Position numbers and translations under genes: made by a program. The notes beneath the pieces are model-generated. The model was given only the letters and a program-made list of their open reading frames with translations. It was not told the DNA's origin and did no database searches. A stretch of 64,000 nt of DNA from Haematococcus lacustris (taxonomy: Eukaryota > Chlorophyta > Chlorophyceae > Chlamydomonadales > Haematococcaceae), in contig JASKMD010000004.1 of the NCBI GenBank assembly GCA_030144725.1, positions 3,404,828-3,468,827 of the forward strand, written 5' to 3'. The first letter of the stretch is position 1; each line of letters opens with the position of its first letter. Shown one piece after another: positions 48,501 through 58,560 of the stretch.

Positions 48501-51500
48501 TCAGGGCGGGCAAACCAGCCAGCCGGGAGCGTGCAGGGGAGTGTGGCCACCCTGTGGGCTGCGGGCCCCTGTACAGCACCTGCCTTGTAAATGGTGGCCA
48601 TGATGTCCCGCACTTCGTCCACGGATGCCATCAGCTTGACCTTGATCTGCACACCACAGGTAAGGCACGCAGCGTTGCTGCTGCCACCGTCGCTCCAGTG
48701 TGCTACATCCGCTGCCGCTGCCAATGTGCTTTATCCGCTGCTGCTGCCAATGTGCTGCTGCCACTGCCAATGTGCTGCACCAGTGCCCTTGGGTGAGCAC
48801 GGACCTGGTGGTGGTGGTGGAGGCCCACTACCATTTCGGGCAGTGCATGTTATGCAAGTCTGTGTGAGCGCGAGCACTGTGAGCTGCGTCTCACCTTGTC
48901 GTGGTGCTCAGCCTGCACATCTTGGAACTCGGTGAATGCGTAGATCTTCTTCTTCTCCATGCTCACCAGCATGAGCTCGCTGATGGAGGCACACACTACG
49001 TCAATGCGCTGGTTGGCTGCCTTCAAGTCGTTGACGTACACGTCTGCATCACGGCAGTACCTGCACCCACACACCACCTGGCCAGGTGAGGTCCAGCTAG
49101 CTACCTGGCTGGGTCAGGACCTAATCTTGTCAGGTAAGGTGGGGAGGGCTTGGGAGGAGGACCTAATCTTGTCAGGTAAGGTGGGGAGGGCTTGGGAGGA
49201 GGAAGAGGCGGTCAGCAGCTGGACAGCCAACAGTCCAGGTGGAAATGCGAGGCGTGCACACCAGGTCGGCAGCGATGCACTGACGATACGCAGGCTGACA
49301 GTGCCCAGCTCACAGGCAACGCACATCATATCATGCAGCCCATGACAGGCTGCAGCACACAGCTAGGGAGATTGCAGAGTATGGCAGCCAGCGTAGGACG
49401 TAGAATGAGGGGGACGGGGCCTTGTCTGCAAGGCTGCCCAGCCTGCTCCTGGCCGCTGGCTCCTTGCTGCCTGTGGTCCTGACAGCCACCTGACAGTGTC
49501 GTTTGAAGCAAGAGGCCCTCACCCTGCCCCTGCTACCCGTCTGATGTGTGTGGCAGCCCTCGGCCCGCCCTCACCTTGCCCCTACCACTGACTGGCACTG
49601 GCTGAGTGCCTGGACTCACAGCCTGCCCCTACCACCTAGCCCCTGCCACCTGCCTAGTAGAACCCTAGGCTCACAGCAGGGTGCGGGTCACAAGGGCAGC
49701 TGACTCACTTGCGGGCCTCCTTGTAGTAAAACTCTAGGGCGTGTTTGTCGGCCACCCAGTTGAGCTTGGACACGCCCGGCATGATGCGGCGGTCCAGGTG
49801 CCGGATGCGGTCGTGAAACAGCCGGCGCTCCTCCTTGTCCAGCGTGGTCAGGATTTTGTTGTAGTCACGCACCACCTGGGGAAAGGTGGGAGCGTGGGCA
49901 GGCTGGGTGGTTGACATGCAGGAGGGTGGGACGAATGGGGGATGGGCAGGCAGGCAGGGTGGCAAACCCGCTGACAGCAGTGCCAGTGCCCACCATGAGC
50001 ACGTTGTCACGCAGCACCCGGTACTTGTCACGCTGGGCATTGATCTCCATGGCAATGTAGGGGATGGGCATGCGCAGCCGCTCCCAGTAGTGCACCTCAC
50101 TGCTCATGGCCAGCAGGTCACGGTGAAAGTTCATGGTCAGAAGGCCACCTGCAGCCCACACCGCAAGCGGCAAATAACCGTTCATGGCAGGCTTGGACTT
50201 TTGCAGTACCCCAGGTACTTTTGCACATTGGCCGCATACAACAATTCCATGTCAACCGCAGTATGGATCCCACCCCCTTGTGACACAATACCCCTTTCCC
50301 TGACCTTGGCCTTTGTCAGCCGTCATCAGCATAGCCTGCAGCTCCCTGGCGATGCCTGGGTCGATGGTCTGGAACCACTCATTATGGATGTTGTGCACAA
50401 ACTGCTCAATGGAGGCGTGCGCCAGCTCATAGGCTGCAAACACCTCCTCCGCTTCAGGCACCTGGGCAGCAGTCACAGCAGCAGCTGCAGCGCTGTGCTC
50501 AGCGACAGCATCGCTCACCTCAGCCACAGTTGCAGCCACACTTGCAGGAGCAGCAGGAGCAGCAGGAGCAGTAGGACCAGTTGGCTTAGCAACATCATTG
50601 CTCAGTTCAGCCACGATTGCAGACACGGCAGGGGCAGCAGGAGCAGCAGGAGCGGCAGGAGCAGCAGGAGCAGCAGCAGGTAGGGTTCACGTGAGGCCTG
50701 GGCTAGCTGAGGCTGAAACGTAGTACAGTGGCGCAGGCCAGGCAGGCTGTGGTCAGCATGGGCATTGGAAGTCCTTACTTGAGGCAGCACATAGCGCACT
50801 TGGGAAGCTGTGCGGTAGGTGCCCTCCAGGCGGCGCAGCAGGTGCATGGCATGCCTGCGAGGCAGCACATTCGTGCAGCATCACTTCATGCAGTGAAGGC
50901 TGCGGTGTCCTCGTCACTGCTGGCACGCCTCCCACTCCACATACAGTGTGACCCATACAGTGCTCCTGATCTTGACCCAAGTAACACAACAGTGTGATCA
51001 GCGCGCTACACACCATGCTCATATTCACATACACACATAGACGAGGGCCAGCATGATGAGCTTAGCACTTGCACTGTGAGGGCCAGGCTTGGCATGGCAG
51101 CACAGCAACACAGCCTGCCCGCATGGCAAGACGGGTTCGCAGCAGTAAATTTTGTGCGTAATATGTAACGATCGGAACCAAAAGCTAGTTTTCTAGGCCT
51201 GGCATATAAAATGATGTTTGGCAAAAGAAAATGCTGCGATACTTGTTTTTTGTTGCCAGTCGGGACCAACTGCGTAACCAGCCATGTGATGGTCCTGGAC
51301 CTTTCGTGACCAGCATCAGCTTGGCTGTTTTGAAATGAACATCACTGATTCGCACGTGGCAGAGCACTGCCTACTCTATATGGGCGGAGCTCAGATGAGG
51401 GCGCAGGCAGCCAGGGCATGGGAGGGCAAACCCCTTACCTCCATCCTCATACTCCATGATATCCTTTCCTGAATATCTGCTGACCAACTTACCCCACTTG

Positions 51501-54500
51501 ATCCCTTTACATTAAGGGGAAATTAAGGATTTTCATGACTGGGCTGCTTCTGGGCATCTTGGATATGCTGGACCTTTAAACAGAGGTGGCAACCACATCT
51601 CAGGCGACGGTGCGCGATGATTCGCTTATAACCGAGGAAGCGTGCGTATTTAAGGGCAAAAACGGGAGAACGGCCAAAACAGGCCTATTCAAATTCGGCA
51701 CTTTACTGTGTACCTATTGGCAGCCACAGCCAGCTCCGTGGCCACGCCCATGAGGCCGCTGGAAAGGCGTTCACGATGAAAACTCTGGCAACCGCCAGCC
51801 GCTATCTAGAATACGGAGTTGTTTTGTGGCGAACTTCTGGGGTAATGATAGGATGGCCATCCGTGATTACCTGTGGTTGCCCAGATTTTGTGCTGATGGC
51901 TAGTTCGAGTAGTGACGCTAGGAGCAGGTTGCCTGCAGTAAACTGGGACGCGTCATGTGCTTATTACCAATGCTTTCGCAACCTTGGGTAAACCTCCACA
52001 ATCTTTAATAAAATTTTGGTTCTCACGAGTATATAACGACTTGCGAATTTCCCGTAATGGATCAAAGGGAATAAGTCTAGGGGCCCATGCTGTTCACGTT
52101 CAGATAACGACCTCGGCCTTGTCTCCAGCCACTTTATCTCCCAGTAACAGCTTCGCCACTGACATTATACTATACATCACCCACGCACCTACCCACACAC
52201 CCCCACCAGACACACCGTACCTGGCAGTGCCCGCATACTTGGGCAGGATGGGGCTCTTTGGGGGTGTGCGCCTTACTGCATCGAACAGCTTCTTAACGCA
52301 GTTGATCTCGCCATGGAACAAGGTGTAGAACTCAGACGTCTTCTTCTCCACAAAACGACTGCACCCAGGCACGGGCAGGGTCAGGGCTTGAGCCCAAGAC
52401 CTGCCGGAGTGCTCATAGTGCACAGAGCGCCCGTCCAGGGAGTGAGAAAGCGAGGCAGGTTGAGGTGGGCATGACGATGTGATGACTTGACAGCCATGCC
52501 GCACCTGGCACCGCTGCCAGTACGCAGTGAGGGGCCAAATGTCCCAAAGAGGCTCACAACCACCCAATTTCCAGGCGGCAAAACGCGACAAATTGCCCCA
52601 AACCGACTCATGCCATCTCCACAATCTCAAGCAACAGAGTGTAGAAGGGAGGCGCGCGGGTTGGGTCCATATTAGGCCTGGCCAGATTAGGCATCTCACT
52701 GAGTGAGGTGAGACTTATGATCACAGGCAGGTCCAGGATGGATGTCGAGCAGGCAGAAAGGGGCACCTGCCCAGTCAGCATGCTAATGCATGTAGGGTGT
52801 GTGTCTGCTTACATGATAAAGTCACACTTGGCCATGGCATTGAAGGCCTCCAGCAATTCCATGCGGCCAGTGAGGCAGGCCTGCGCCTCGCATGCCAGCT
52901 GGATCACATTGGTCAGCATCACCTCCAGGTCCTTCACCCCAGCCTTGAAGGTGTTGTACTCATCGTGCCACCTGAAGCCAAACCAGGGCACTGCCAGCTG
53001 GGTGCTAGAGACTTGGGTAGGTGAGCGGGGCAGCTTCATGGCATCATCATTATCATTGTCATCATTATTATCATTAGTAGGAACAGTAATAATCACTACA
53101 TGTGCAGCACAGTGAGATACCGTCAGCATTGCTTTAGTACATGGTGTAACCAGGCCACTTCATGCTTCTCCCACGCATCCCACAGTCCACAAGGCACTAG
53201 AGAGCTGCTGCACGGCTGACTGGCTACAGCTGGATCGTGACACAGGGTCCGGGACACAGCTAGCAGCAAGCAAGGAGCAGCACAGTATGAAGGAAACTCT
53301 GCTGCTACAGCATTTGGCAGGTGGCTGAAAAGTTCCTGCCTGTTATCACACCTGCCTGCCTACCCTTCCTGTCTACCTGCCTGATTACCTGCCTGGCTGC
53401 CTGCCTGCCTACCTGGTTGCCTACCCTTCCTGCCTGCCTGCTCACCTGGTGGCCTTGACATCCAGGATGTTGATGTCCAGCTTCTGCAGCCCGCTGACGA
53501 GGCGCTTGAATGCGGCCTGGATGTCCAGAATGCTCTTGCACACCTCAGGCCCCTTGGTGCCGCCAAAGGCCGGCAAGGGGGTGCGTGGAGCAAACTGCAG
53601 CTGCGCCTCACACACCTGCAGAACCAGGGCCAGGGCCAGAGCCAGGGCCACAGTCGTGTCACCAGTAGGATGTGAGGTGCAGCAGAAACGCCGACCAGCA
53701 AATGCCATGTAATGATGATAGTGAACAAGGTGTGGATAAGGCTCTGCCAGCATGAAGCAGTCGGCCAGCACACAACCAGCCATGCGTGCCTACCCATCCA
53801 CCCCATCACCACCAGCAGACTGCACCCACATACAAGCACATGCACACTCCACCCTCCTCTGTAAACATATGAGCACGTGTGTTCCAGCAACGACAGGTGG
53901 CGGCTGCCACATGATGCACCCTGCACACCCCTCACCTCCAGAAGGTCCATGCAGCGTTGTAGGAAGGCGTCGATGTGCGCGAAGATGGAGGACGTGTCGA
54001 AGTCCCAGGGCCTGGGGCAGCGGCTGTTGACCGCGCGTGCGGTGCGCTTGTACAGCAGCTTCCACTGCTCGCCAGCGGTAATGCTCTGGCGCAAGGCCGA
54101 CATCACCCCGTCCACCTGCACTCCACAGCAGCCAGCCACAGCGGGCAGACAGGCAGGTACAGGTATCCGATACATATGGTATAATATCAATAATCAAGCA
54201 CTGATAATCAACATATGATTAAAAAGGTAGGTTGGCAGACCAGAGCAAGGCTTTGAGTGTTACTTGTTTGTAGAAGGCTTGGCTGCTGGGGTATTCAGGA
54301 GCATCGGCCATGGTCTGTGTCTAGGCACTTTGTTAATGCATAAGCTGCCACCTGCTAATGGTCTTTAGTGTGATACCAACCGTGGCCTGCGACTGTGCTG
54401 TGCGTGTATTGTTGATGCATAAGCTGCCACCTCGTACTGGCTCTCAAGCCTGTCGTCCAGCTGGTCATCCCAAGCAAGTGGTGCAGCAGGTAGGGTGGTG

Positions 54501-57500
54501 CACCCTCCCCAGGTCTGTGGCCCCAGCCCACCTCTCCACTGAACACGTCTGGCAGGGAGATGACGGCTGAGCAACGTGTGATGATCTCGTTGCTCAGCTT
54601 GCGCAGCAGCACTGTGATGCGCTCAGGGGTGTTGTAGAAGCGGCTGATGCTCCACACCATGCGCACACATGCCAGGATGGGCGGCAGCAGCTGAGGGATC
54701 TGCTCCGGGTGGGCCTTGGCCAGGACCTGGCACGGCTCCTCCAGCACCAGCAGGAACTTGAGGTTGTCTTCCGCAGCCACCGCCTCCCTGAGGCCAACAG
54801 AGTGTTAAAAATGGTTACACTGATGAGAAAGTGTGACATGGTGTATGAGCAGCTGCTCAGCCATGACATGGCACGCGGTGCTCCTTGAGTTTAGTCAGAG
54901 CGGTTACACTGCAAGCCTTATGGTTGTGCTGCCAAACCTTACAGCGTGGCATAGAAGCAGTTGATGCAGTTGGCTTGGCAGGTCGGCAGTGGGGAGAAGG
55001 TCAACTTCATGCTTCGCAACAACACCCACCGGTGAATGAGGTTGCGCAGGTCGAGGAAGGGCGCGAGGTAGGATGACTTGGCATGCTCCAGCACCCGCAC
55101 AATAGCCGCGACGGAGGGGTCGTCTAGCTGTGAGCGGATGCCGCTCAAGTCGACGCTGCGCTCCCGCCAAAACTCGATCTCCGCGAGTGGCCCCACCGAC
55201 TCGCCTGCAATACGCGATGCAAGGTGCGAGGCTCGGTGGTCAGGCTTCTGTTGAGGTAGGATTCCCGGACCCGACCCGCGACGGGGTGACTGCTGCTCCA
55301 GGTCATGTCGGGTTGCCTCGAGCCAGTGAAGTGCTGCAGTCTAGGCCCTCTGCCCTGCGCTTGAAGCAGGACCTCACTCGCACGACCTGTGCCACATCAC
55401 CTGCTCGCCAGCTCTGAACAACACAATACCTCTACTGCACTGAGCTCCCTGGCCCTCTCTTCAATGTAATGTCGTAGTGCCTAATGTGATATGTTCCCTA
55501 GCCTGTGAGCCCCCTGTCCCTTTGCAACGCTGCCCCACCTGCTCCCCTGCCTCTCGACTCATTGCCTCCATGTTCCCCCTGCCTCTCAAGACGTTCCCTG
55601 CCCACTCTGACCCCCATGACCTCTGACTGCCCTGGCCCCTGACCTCCCTGCCCCCTGAACGCCCTGACCCCTCCCTGGCCCCACCCAGCACCTGCGTCCA
55701 GCGAGTCCTGCTGGTTGGCCACCTCCTTGATCTGCCGCGTCCAGTGGATCAGGGTGCTCTCAAGCCTCTGCACCAAGTCCTTCTGCTTGCTGGCCTCCTT
55801 GCCATCGCCCTGGATCTGCTCCTGGGGGATGTACATGATGGTCTTGCCCTTCACCTCATACACCGTCTCTGTCAGATTTGCCATGAACTTGTGCAGCTGG
55901 GCTGTGAAGTCTGCCTTCACGGCCTCCGGCCAGCTGGTGTTGCCCACCACCACGGGCACAAACAAGCCGTGCATGACTCGCAGGAGGGAGTGCAGTGCGT
56001 CGCCGCCCCGCAACACGCCAAAGAACACCACCTATAGCAGGACGAGGCAGTCAGCCTGGTGGCCTGGTGGGCATGGCATAGAGTGGGATTGGGATTGGGA
56101 ATCAGCCTTGTGGCCTCAAGGATGAGGAGAGTGGGGGCTGGTGCCAGCCAAGTAGGGCAACTGAGCAAGGGGGCCTTTGCCGGACATGTGCCTGGGATTA
56201 TTTAGGCTATGTGCTGCTGAGGTGGAGGCACCTTGCTGCCAAGTACTGTGTCTGTGGCTGGAACCAGGTCTTTTGTGTAATCATTATTGCACCTGCAGCT
56301 GTGCCCCTGCTGTTGCCTATGTGGCCAGCTCTCCCTGGCTTCAGCACCATCACACCAGCCAGAGCCACGTGCCATTTGCAACACAGGCTTGCTGCATGCA
56401 AACAGATCGGATTACAGATAACACATCCCCTGCCCTGTAGTAATAGTAGGGGAACAACTGTGCTGAGTGACGTCTTGGCACTTTTGAAGCAAGTAATCAG
56501 GTATCAGACGTAAATATAAGATGAGGAGGCTACAAACTACCGAAAGAGGAGAGATGCCCACAGTGGTGCTACTGGTGCACGGCTGGGGTGCTACTGGTGC
56601 ACTGCTAGGGGGCTGCCGCCCACCAGAGCAGCCAGGATGAAGTCAGGGCTGGGGTGGCTGCCGGTCAGTTGGACCTGCATGTGGTGAGGCCGCCCACCTC
56701 CTTGATGTTCTCCTTTGTGACCAGCTTGTTGGGATCACGCACGAAGTACACCAGCTGGTCAAAAGATTTGGGCACCTCCAGGGTCAGCACCAGGTGGGGC
56801 TTGGGCTTTGCCTCCAGCAGGCCAAAGATGCAGTTGGCCTGCATCGCCATGGGACAGGAACAGAGCGTGTGATGCTATCTCTGTAGCTACACTATACTGG
56901 CCGAGACACGCTGGCTGTGCATCAACAACAAAAGTTGCTTGGAAAAGTCACAGACGTCTCAAAGCTCGGTGACGCAACAACTCAGAAAAGCAGAAGAGCA
57001 CCGCCAAGCAAAAGCCGGAGGAGAGGGAGGTTCTGGATGTGCATTACTGATGCATCACTTATGGGCTCACCAATAGCTGCTGCACCCCACCTTGGGCACC
57101 CTGGGCAGGGGCAGGAGCAGGAGCATGGGTTGACAGCAGGACTGACTAGGATTTCCTGAAGACAGAGCTGATCGAGTGCTGTTGCCTGTTCAGAGCCGAG
57201 GCGGAGGTGTCCATGGATGAGCTGCCTGTTCAGAGCTGATCAAATGTTGTTGCCTGTTGCCCTGTGCCCTTTGGAGGTGCCCTTTGGAGGTGCGAGAGTG
57301 AGTGACGCACGGGTATAAGTAGGTATGAGCAGGTATGTTGACTGTGTCATGCCTAACCTGGTGCCACCATGTCAGCCACCATGTGTGCCCCTTGTGGGCA
57401 TGGCTGCAGCTGGAGGAGGACATGGCGAAGGTGTCCATGGAGCGCCATGGGCGTGCCTAGCAGCTGGTGGTGTCTTTGGCGCAGCTGGCATTGGCACTGG

Positions 57501-58560
57501 GGGTGGGTGGGGTGCTAACGCAGTGCAGCAGGCCTGCTGCAAGGTGGTGTGCAGGCCCAGGGGCACAGACCAGCGGCGGGGCAGGATGGTGCTTGTGGAT
57601 GAGCACCGCACCAGCCGGGTCAGCTCAGCAGTGACTGGCCAGCAGCCCTGTGAGAGGCAGCTGAACAAGCGCAGGGCCACCAGGCCTGCGGACTGGAAGC
57701 CCCCAGCAGGGCAGGTGGAACAGCGCCTGGAGCGCCCAGCCTGGAGCCAGCAGCGTGACCAGCCAGTGCGGGGCCTGATGTGGTGCCTTGTAGTGCCCCC
57801 ACGCAAGCCCCCACAGGCCCCATGCAGCAGCCAGGAAGGCACACAGGCAGCAGCCTCAGAGCCAGGGCCCAGCACTCCCCCGCCAGCCCAGCGCAGCAAG
57901 CGCACCAAGGCTGAGCTGGCAGCTGATCCCACCCAGCCCACCAAGGCTGACAAAGCGAAGCCAGCGCCACAGCCAGGCAGGTGGCTGGACAGGGACTGCA
58001 AGGCAGCGCTGAACATGCAGCGCATTGGGGAGAGCAGGTGGCGGCCACTGGAGCTGTGCTACTGGCCAGAGCAGGGGAAGCTGCCAGCCAAGGGCAAGGA
58101 GTACCCTGGCCTGGGCTACAAGCGAGTGCAAGACAAGCCACCCAAGACCCGGCCTGCAAGCAATAATGTAGGTGGTAGGCGACCATGACCGTGTGTATGC
58201 CATGTCTATGCCATGTGCATGCCATGTGCATGGGAACTCCACACAGACAAAACACCGTTTTGTAGGGATCCACACTGAGTGTTCCACTGTAATGAAGGCT
58301 CAAGGGCTAAGGTGCTGCACCCCACCTTGACTCCCATGAGGAATATGGACATGGGCGTTGTGTGCTGGTCTGCATCCCACAGAGACTCCAGCCACTCACG
58401 AGCTCCATCAGTGCCGCTGTTGCTGTGGTTCGCTTTCTGTGCTGGTTGGAGCTGCAAGCAGGGGGCGGCGGGAGAGTGTTATTGCATCCAGGATGGCATG
58501 CCACAGCAGAAGCAGAAGCAGAAGCAGAGGGTGACTTACCAGGGTCAGCTTTGTTTTCAT
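15602..58560 (-). CDS. axonemal outer-arm dynein heavy chain, gamma type (ODA2/DNAH5-like), complete
   Basis: A hand-built model of 84 exons sums to 13,398 coding bases, i.e. 4,465 residues, with every junction in phase. Chlamydomonas gamma heavy chain is about 4,485 residues (from memory). Domain order is complete: DHC_N1 tail, DHC_N2 linker, AAA1 (GPAGTGKT, about 1829), AAA2 (GKTGSGKS, about 2110), AAA3 (GNVGVGKT, about 2449), AAA4 (GVGGSGRKS, about 2799), stalk with microtubule-binding domain (about 3022-3329), AAA5, AAA6 and a C-terminal domain. The start ATGAAAACAAAG at 58558-58560 lies before a strong GTAAGT donor. The product is a microtubule motor ATPase of ciliary outer arms. Gamma assignment rests on [36 protein letters not shown] and [20 protein letters not shown]. 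Two introns are GC-AG (donors at 48583 and 41494). The first ATG is the least certain point. Confidence 0.9.
20982..21093 (+). repeat. (GGGTT)n / (GGTTT)n array
   Basis: About 110 bp of alternating GGGTT and GGTTT units in the intron between dynein exons 71 and 72. Not coding. Confidence 0.95.
24351..26986 (-). CDS. dynein heavy chain, stalk and microtubule-binding domain (exons 58-63)
   Basis: Exons: 26882-26986, 26352-26477, 26095-26196, 25390-25632, 24755-24984, 24351-24467. The first three exons form coiled-coil helix CC1 ([51 protein letters not shown]). Exons 61-62 form the microtubule-binding domain ([40 protein letters not shown]). The end of exon 62 and exon 63 form CC2, ending at [12 protein letters not shown]. 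The acceptor of exon 62 abuts a CCTGA array, so the array itself acts as the tract before the splice site. Confidence 0.92.
24991..25251 (+). repeat. (GTCAG)n array with a shared 33-bp tail
   Basis: About 40 GTCAG units (24991-25188), then a GGGGC-rich stretch, then a 33-bp tail (25219-25251: CGGCTGAGGACAGGG...GTGCAGGCT). The same tail follows the GTCAG array at 45403-45435. It fills the start of intron 61; on the sense strand the array (CCTGA)n runs right up to the exon 62 acceptor. Confidence 0.92.
25647..25682 (+). repeat. (CCAAG)n short array
   Basis: Seven AAGCC/CCAAG units in intron 60, just upstream of the exon 61 acceptor. Confidence 0.85.
26600..26645 (+). repeat. telomere-like CCCTAA/CCCTGA cluster
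   Basis: CCCTGACCCTGACCCTAACC, then CCCTAACCCTAAT, in intron 58. Similar short runs occur at 45646-45664 (three CCCTAA units) and 9985-10010. They are too short to be true telomeres. Confidence 0.6.
27550..32805 (-). CDS. dynein heavy chain, AAA3 and AAA4 (exons 46-57)
   Basis: Exons: 32581-32805, 32109-32303, 31755-31921, 31305-31512, 30915-31058, 30295-30513, 29830-29978, 29334-29478, 28857-28997, 28376-28602, 27922-28021, 27550-27651. AAA3 has Walker A GNVGVGKT and Walker [12 protein letters not shown], then [22 protein letters not shown]4 has Walker [15 protein letters not shown], the segment [13 protein letters not shown] in the Walker B position, and [20 protein letters not shown]. The region closes with NCTTIDWFTEWP (split across exons 55/56) and [11 protein letters not shown], which leads into the stalk. 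Confidence 0.93.
27655..27800 (+). repeat. imperfect minisatellite of ACCACAGGTAC units
   Basis: ACCACAGGTACC and AGACCACAGGTACGG-type units recur about eight times in intron 56, next to exon 57. Not coding. Confidence 0.65.
29575..29705 (+). repeat. minisatellite, about 27-bp unit, 5 copies
   Basis: GGTGGTTGTGGTGGGTGGCAG followed by CAGCA repeats five times with small changes in the intron between dynein exons 52 and 53. Confidence 0.8.
33160..37459 (-). CDS. dynein heavy chain, AAA1 and AAA2 (exons 36-45)
   Basis: Exons: 37357-37459, 36863-37039, 36264-36460, 35805-35987, 35492-35657, 34837-35010, 34430-34572, 33910-34078, 33517-33684, 33160-33291. AAA1, the main ATPase site, has Walker A GPAGTGKT (exon 36), Walker B CLDEFNR (exon 37) and the sensor region [20 protein letters not shown] (exon 38). 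AAA2 has Walker [10 protein letters not shown] (exon 41) and Walker [18 protein letters not shown] (exon 43), followed by [11 protein letters not shown] and [13 protein letters not shown]. All catalytic motifs of AAA1 are intact, so the motor is predicted to be active. Confidence 0.93.
37995..41827 (-). CDS. dynein heavy chain, linker (exons 27-35)
   Basis: Exons: 41495-41827, 41046-41174, 40770-40862, 40251-40439, 39856-39924, 39278-39461, 38933-39061, 38573-38808, 37995-38197. DHC_N2 signatures in order: [86 protein letters not shown] and [20 protein letters not shown]. The linker bends across the AAA ring to produce the power stroke. Exon 27 ends at AAG|GCAAGT, a second GC-AG intron; the frame continues as NNIK-AIASAW. 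A 52-bp tandem duplication covers the acceptor of exon 33. Confidence 0.9.
38250..38385. other. AT-rich insertion-like segment in dynein intron 34
   Basis: CCTAGATAA and TTATCTAGG form a 9-base inverted repeat around 38261-38290, followed by about 90 bp of AT-rich sequence unlike the GC-rich surroundings. It could be a decayed MITE. No ends were defined. Confidence 0.3.
39051..39134. repeat. 52-bp tandem duplication across the exon 33 acceptor
   Basis: CAGATACTCCCCTGCACCAC followed by AGTGTGACCATG occurs at 39051 and again at 39103. The unit includes the intron end and the first coding bases of exon 33 (GTGCAG|GGGAGTATCTG). A second potential acceptor therefore lies 52 bases upstream of the one used in the model. 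Confidence 0.8.
42341..58560 (-). CDS. dynein heavy chain, tail (exons 1-26)
   Basis: Exons: 58540-58560, 58326-58451, 56698-56838, 55692-56031, 55030-55204, 54532-54787, 53936-54115, 53446-53615, 52813-52971, 52221-52358, 50779-50854, 50305-50461, 49994-50148, 49709-49875, 48895-49060, 48584-48646, 48177-48287, 47314-47400, 46694-46810, 46241-46386, 45752-45899, 44797-44960, 44222-44338, 43828-43984, 43019-43231, 42341-42454. Exon 2 reads [20 protein letters not shown]. Exon 4 begins the DHC_N1 domain ([38 protein letters not shown]). Exon 6 has the conserved [20 protein letters not shown]. This part dimerises heavy chains and binds intermediate chains and the docking complex. Exon 16 uses a GC donor (AAG|GCAGGT); the in-frame alternative GT would give a stop. 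The acceptor of exon 20 (46386) is the least certain. Confidence 0.85.
42464..42528 (+). repeat. (CAG)n run, about 21 copies, beside a splice acceptor
   Basis: The run lies 10 bases upstream of the exon 26 acceptor (sense strand CTG repeats followed by TTACTTTAG|GAG). It forms the region where branch point and pyrimidine tract would be expected. Confidence 0.93.
43348..43477 (+). mobile_element. 130-bp deletion derivative of the Fanzor element
   Basis: It joins a left end (GTGCCCCTTTGGAGGTGCCC with a second CCTTTAGAGG) directly to the right end (AATGTAGGTGGTAGGC, GTTTTGTAGG, TCCACACTGAGTGTTCC) and stops at AAGGTGCTG. Both ends match copy 2, with the whole ORF missing. It sits in dynein intron 24. 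This is the structure of a non-autonomous, MITE-like element. Confidence 0.7.
45008..45435 (+). repeat. (GGTCA)n array, about 79 copies, with the same 33-bp tail
   Basis: Perfect pentanucleotide array (45008-45402) in dynein intron 21, followed at 45403-45435 by the same tail found at 25219-25251. It is about 40 bases from the exon 22 acceptor. Confidence 0.97.
46862..47110. repeat. diverged duplication with GCTATATATAGC palindromes in dynein intron 18
   Basis: GCGCTATATATAGCGTTCG followed by TTAT/CTAT and AATGCCAT occurs at about 46864 and again at about 47022. A further TATGGTC(A/G)AGCT is shared downstream of each (46932 and 47104). The segment is much more AT-rich than its surroundings. 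It may be a tandemly duplicated MITE remnant. Confidence 0.6.
47727..48154 (+). repeat. (GGGA)n array, about 106 copies
   Basis: Perfect tetranucleotide array of about 425 bp in dynein intron 17, close to exon 17. The sense RNA strand is (CCCT)n, an extreme pyrimidine tract. Open frames of SLPP or GREG type across it are artefacts. Confidence 0.97.
50855..52220 (-). other. long AT-rich intron 10 of the dynein gene
   Basis: This 1.37-kb intron is one of the largest in the gene. Sequence from about 51140 to 52110 is clearly richer in A+T than the flanking introns, has no simple repeats and no ORF that I could support. It may contain an old insertion, but no paired ends or target duplication were found. 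Confidence 0.45.
57240..58317 (+). mobile_element. Fanzor-bearing element, copy 2 (5'-deleted), antisense in dynein intron 2
   Basis: The left end has two GTGCCCTTTGGAGG/CCCTTTGGAGG repeats (57264-57291); the right end is AAGGTGCTG at 58317. The body matches 296-1420 of copy 1 at roughly nine bases in ten, but lacks the RuvC-I exon and about 130 bp of the 3' tail. It lies in dynein intron 2 (56839-58325), opposite to the dynein transcript, and its right end is 8 bases from the exon 2 splice donor. The near right-end inverted repeat ACAAAAC-ACC-GTTTTGT is perfect here. Confidence 0.78.
57325..58188 (+). pseudogene. Fanzor C-terminal ORF, 287 residues, lacking RuvC-I
   Basis: Single open frame matching exon 2 of copy 1 nearly throughout: [52 protein letters not shown]-like [10 protein letters not shown]. 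It keeps the VDE glutamate and the DRD motif, but the exon with GIDPG is absent upstream, so it cannot form a complete active site alone. The frame is open, so loss was recent or the fragment is still constrained. The ATG at 57325 is simply the first in frame. Confidence 0.7.

Noticed and set aside
52100..52699. 199-codon minus-strand frame
   Set aside because: Only 52221-52358 is the real dynein exon 10; the rest is intron that happens to be open.
57372..58303. Minus-strand open frames of 143-227 codons
   Set aside because: They are shadows of the plus-strand Fanzor copy 2, whose motifs and homology to copy 1 fix the coding strand.
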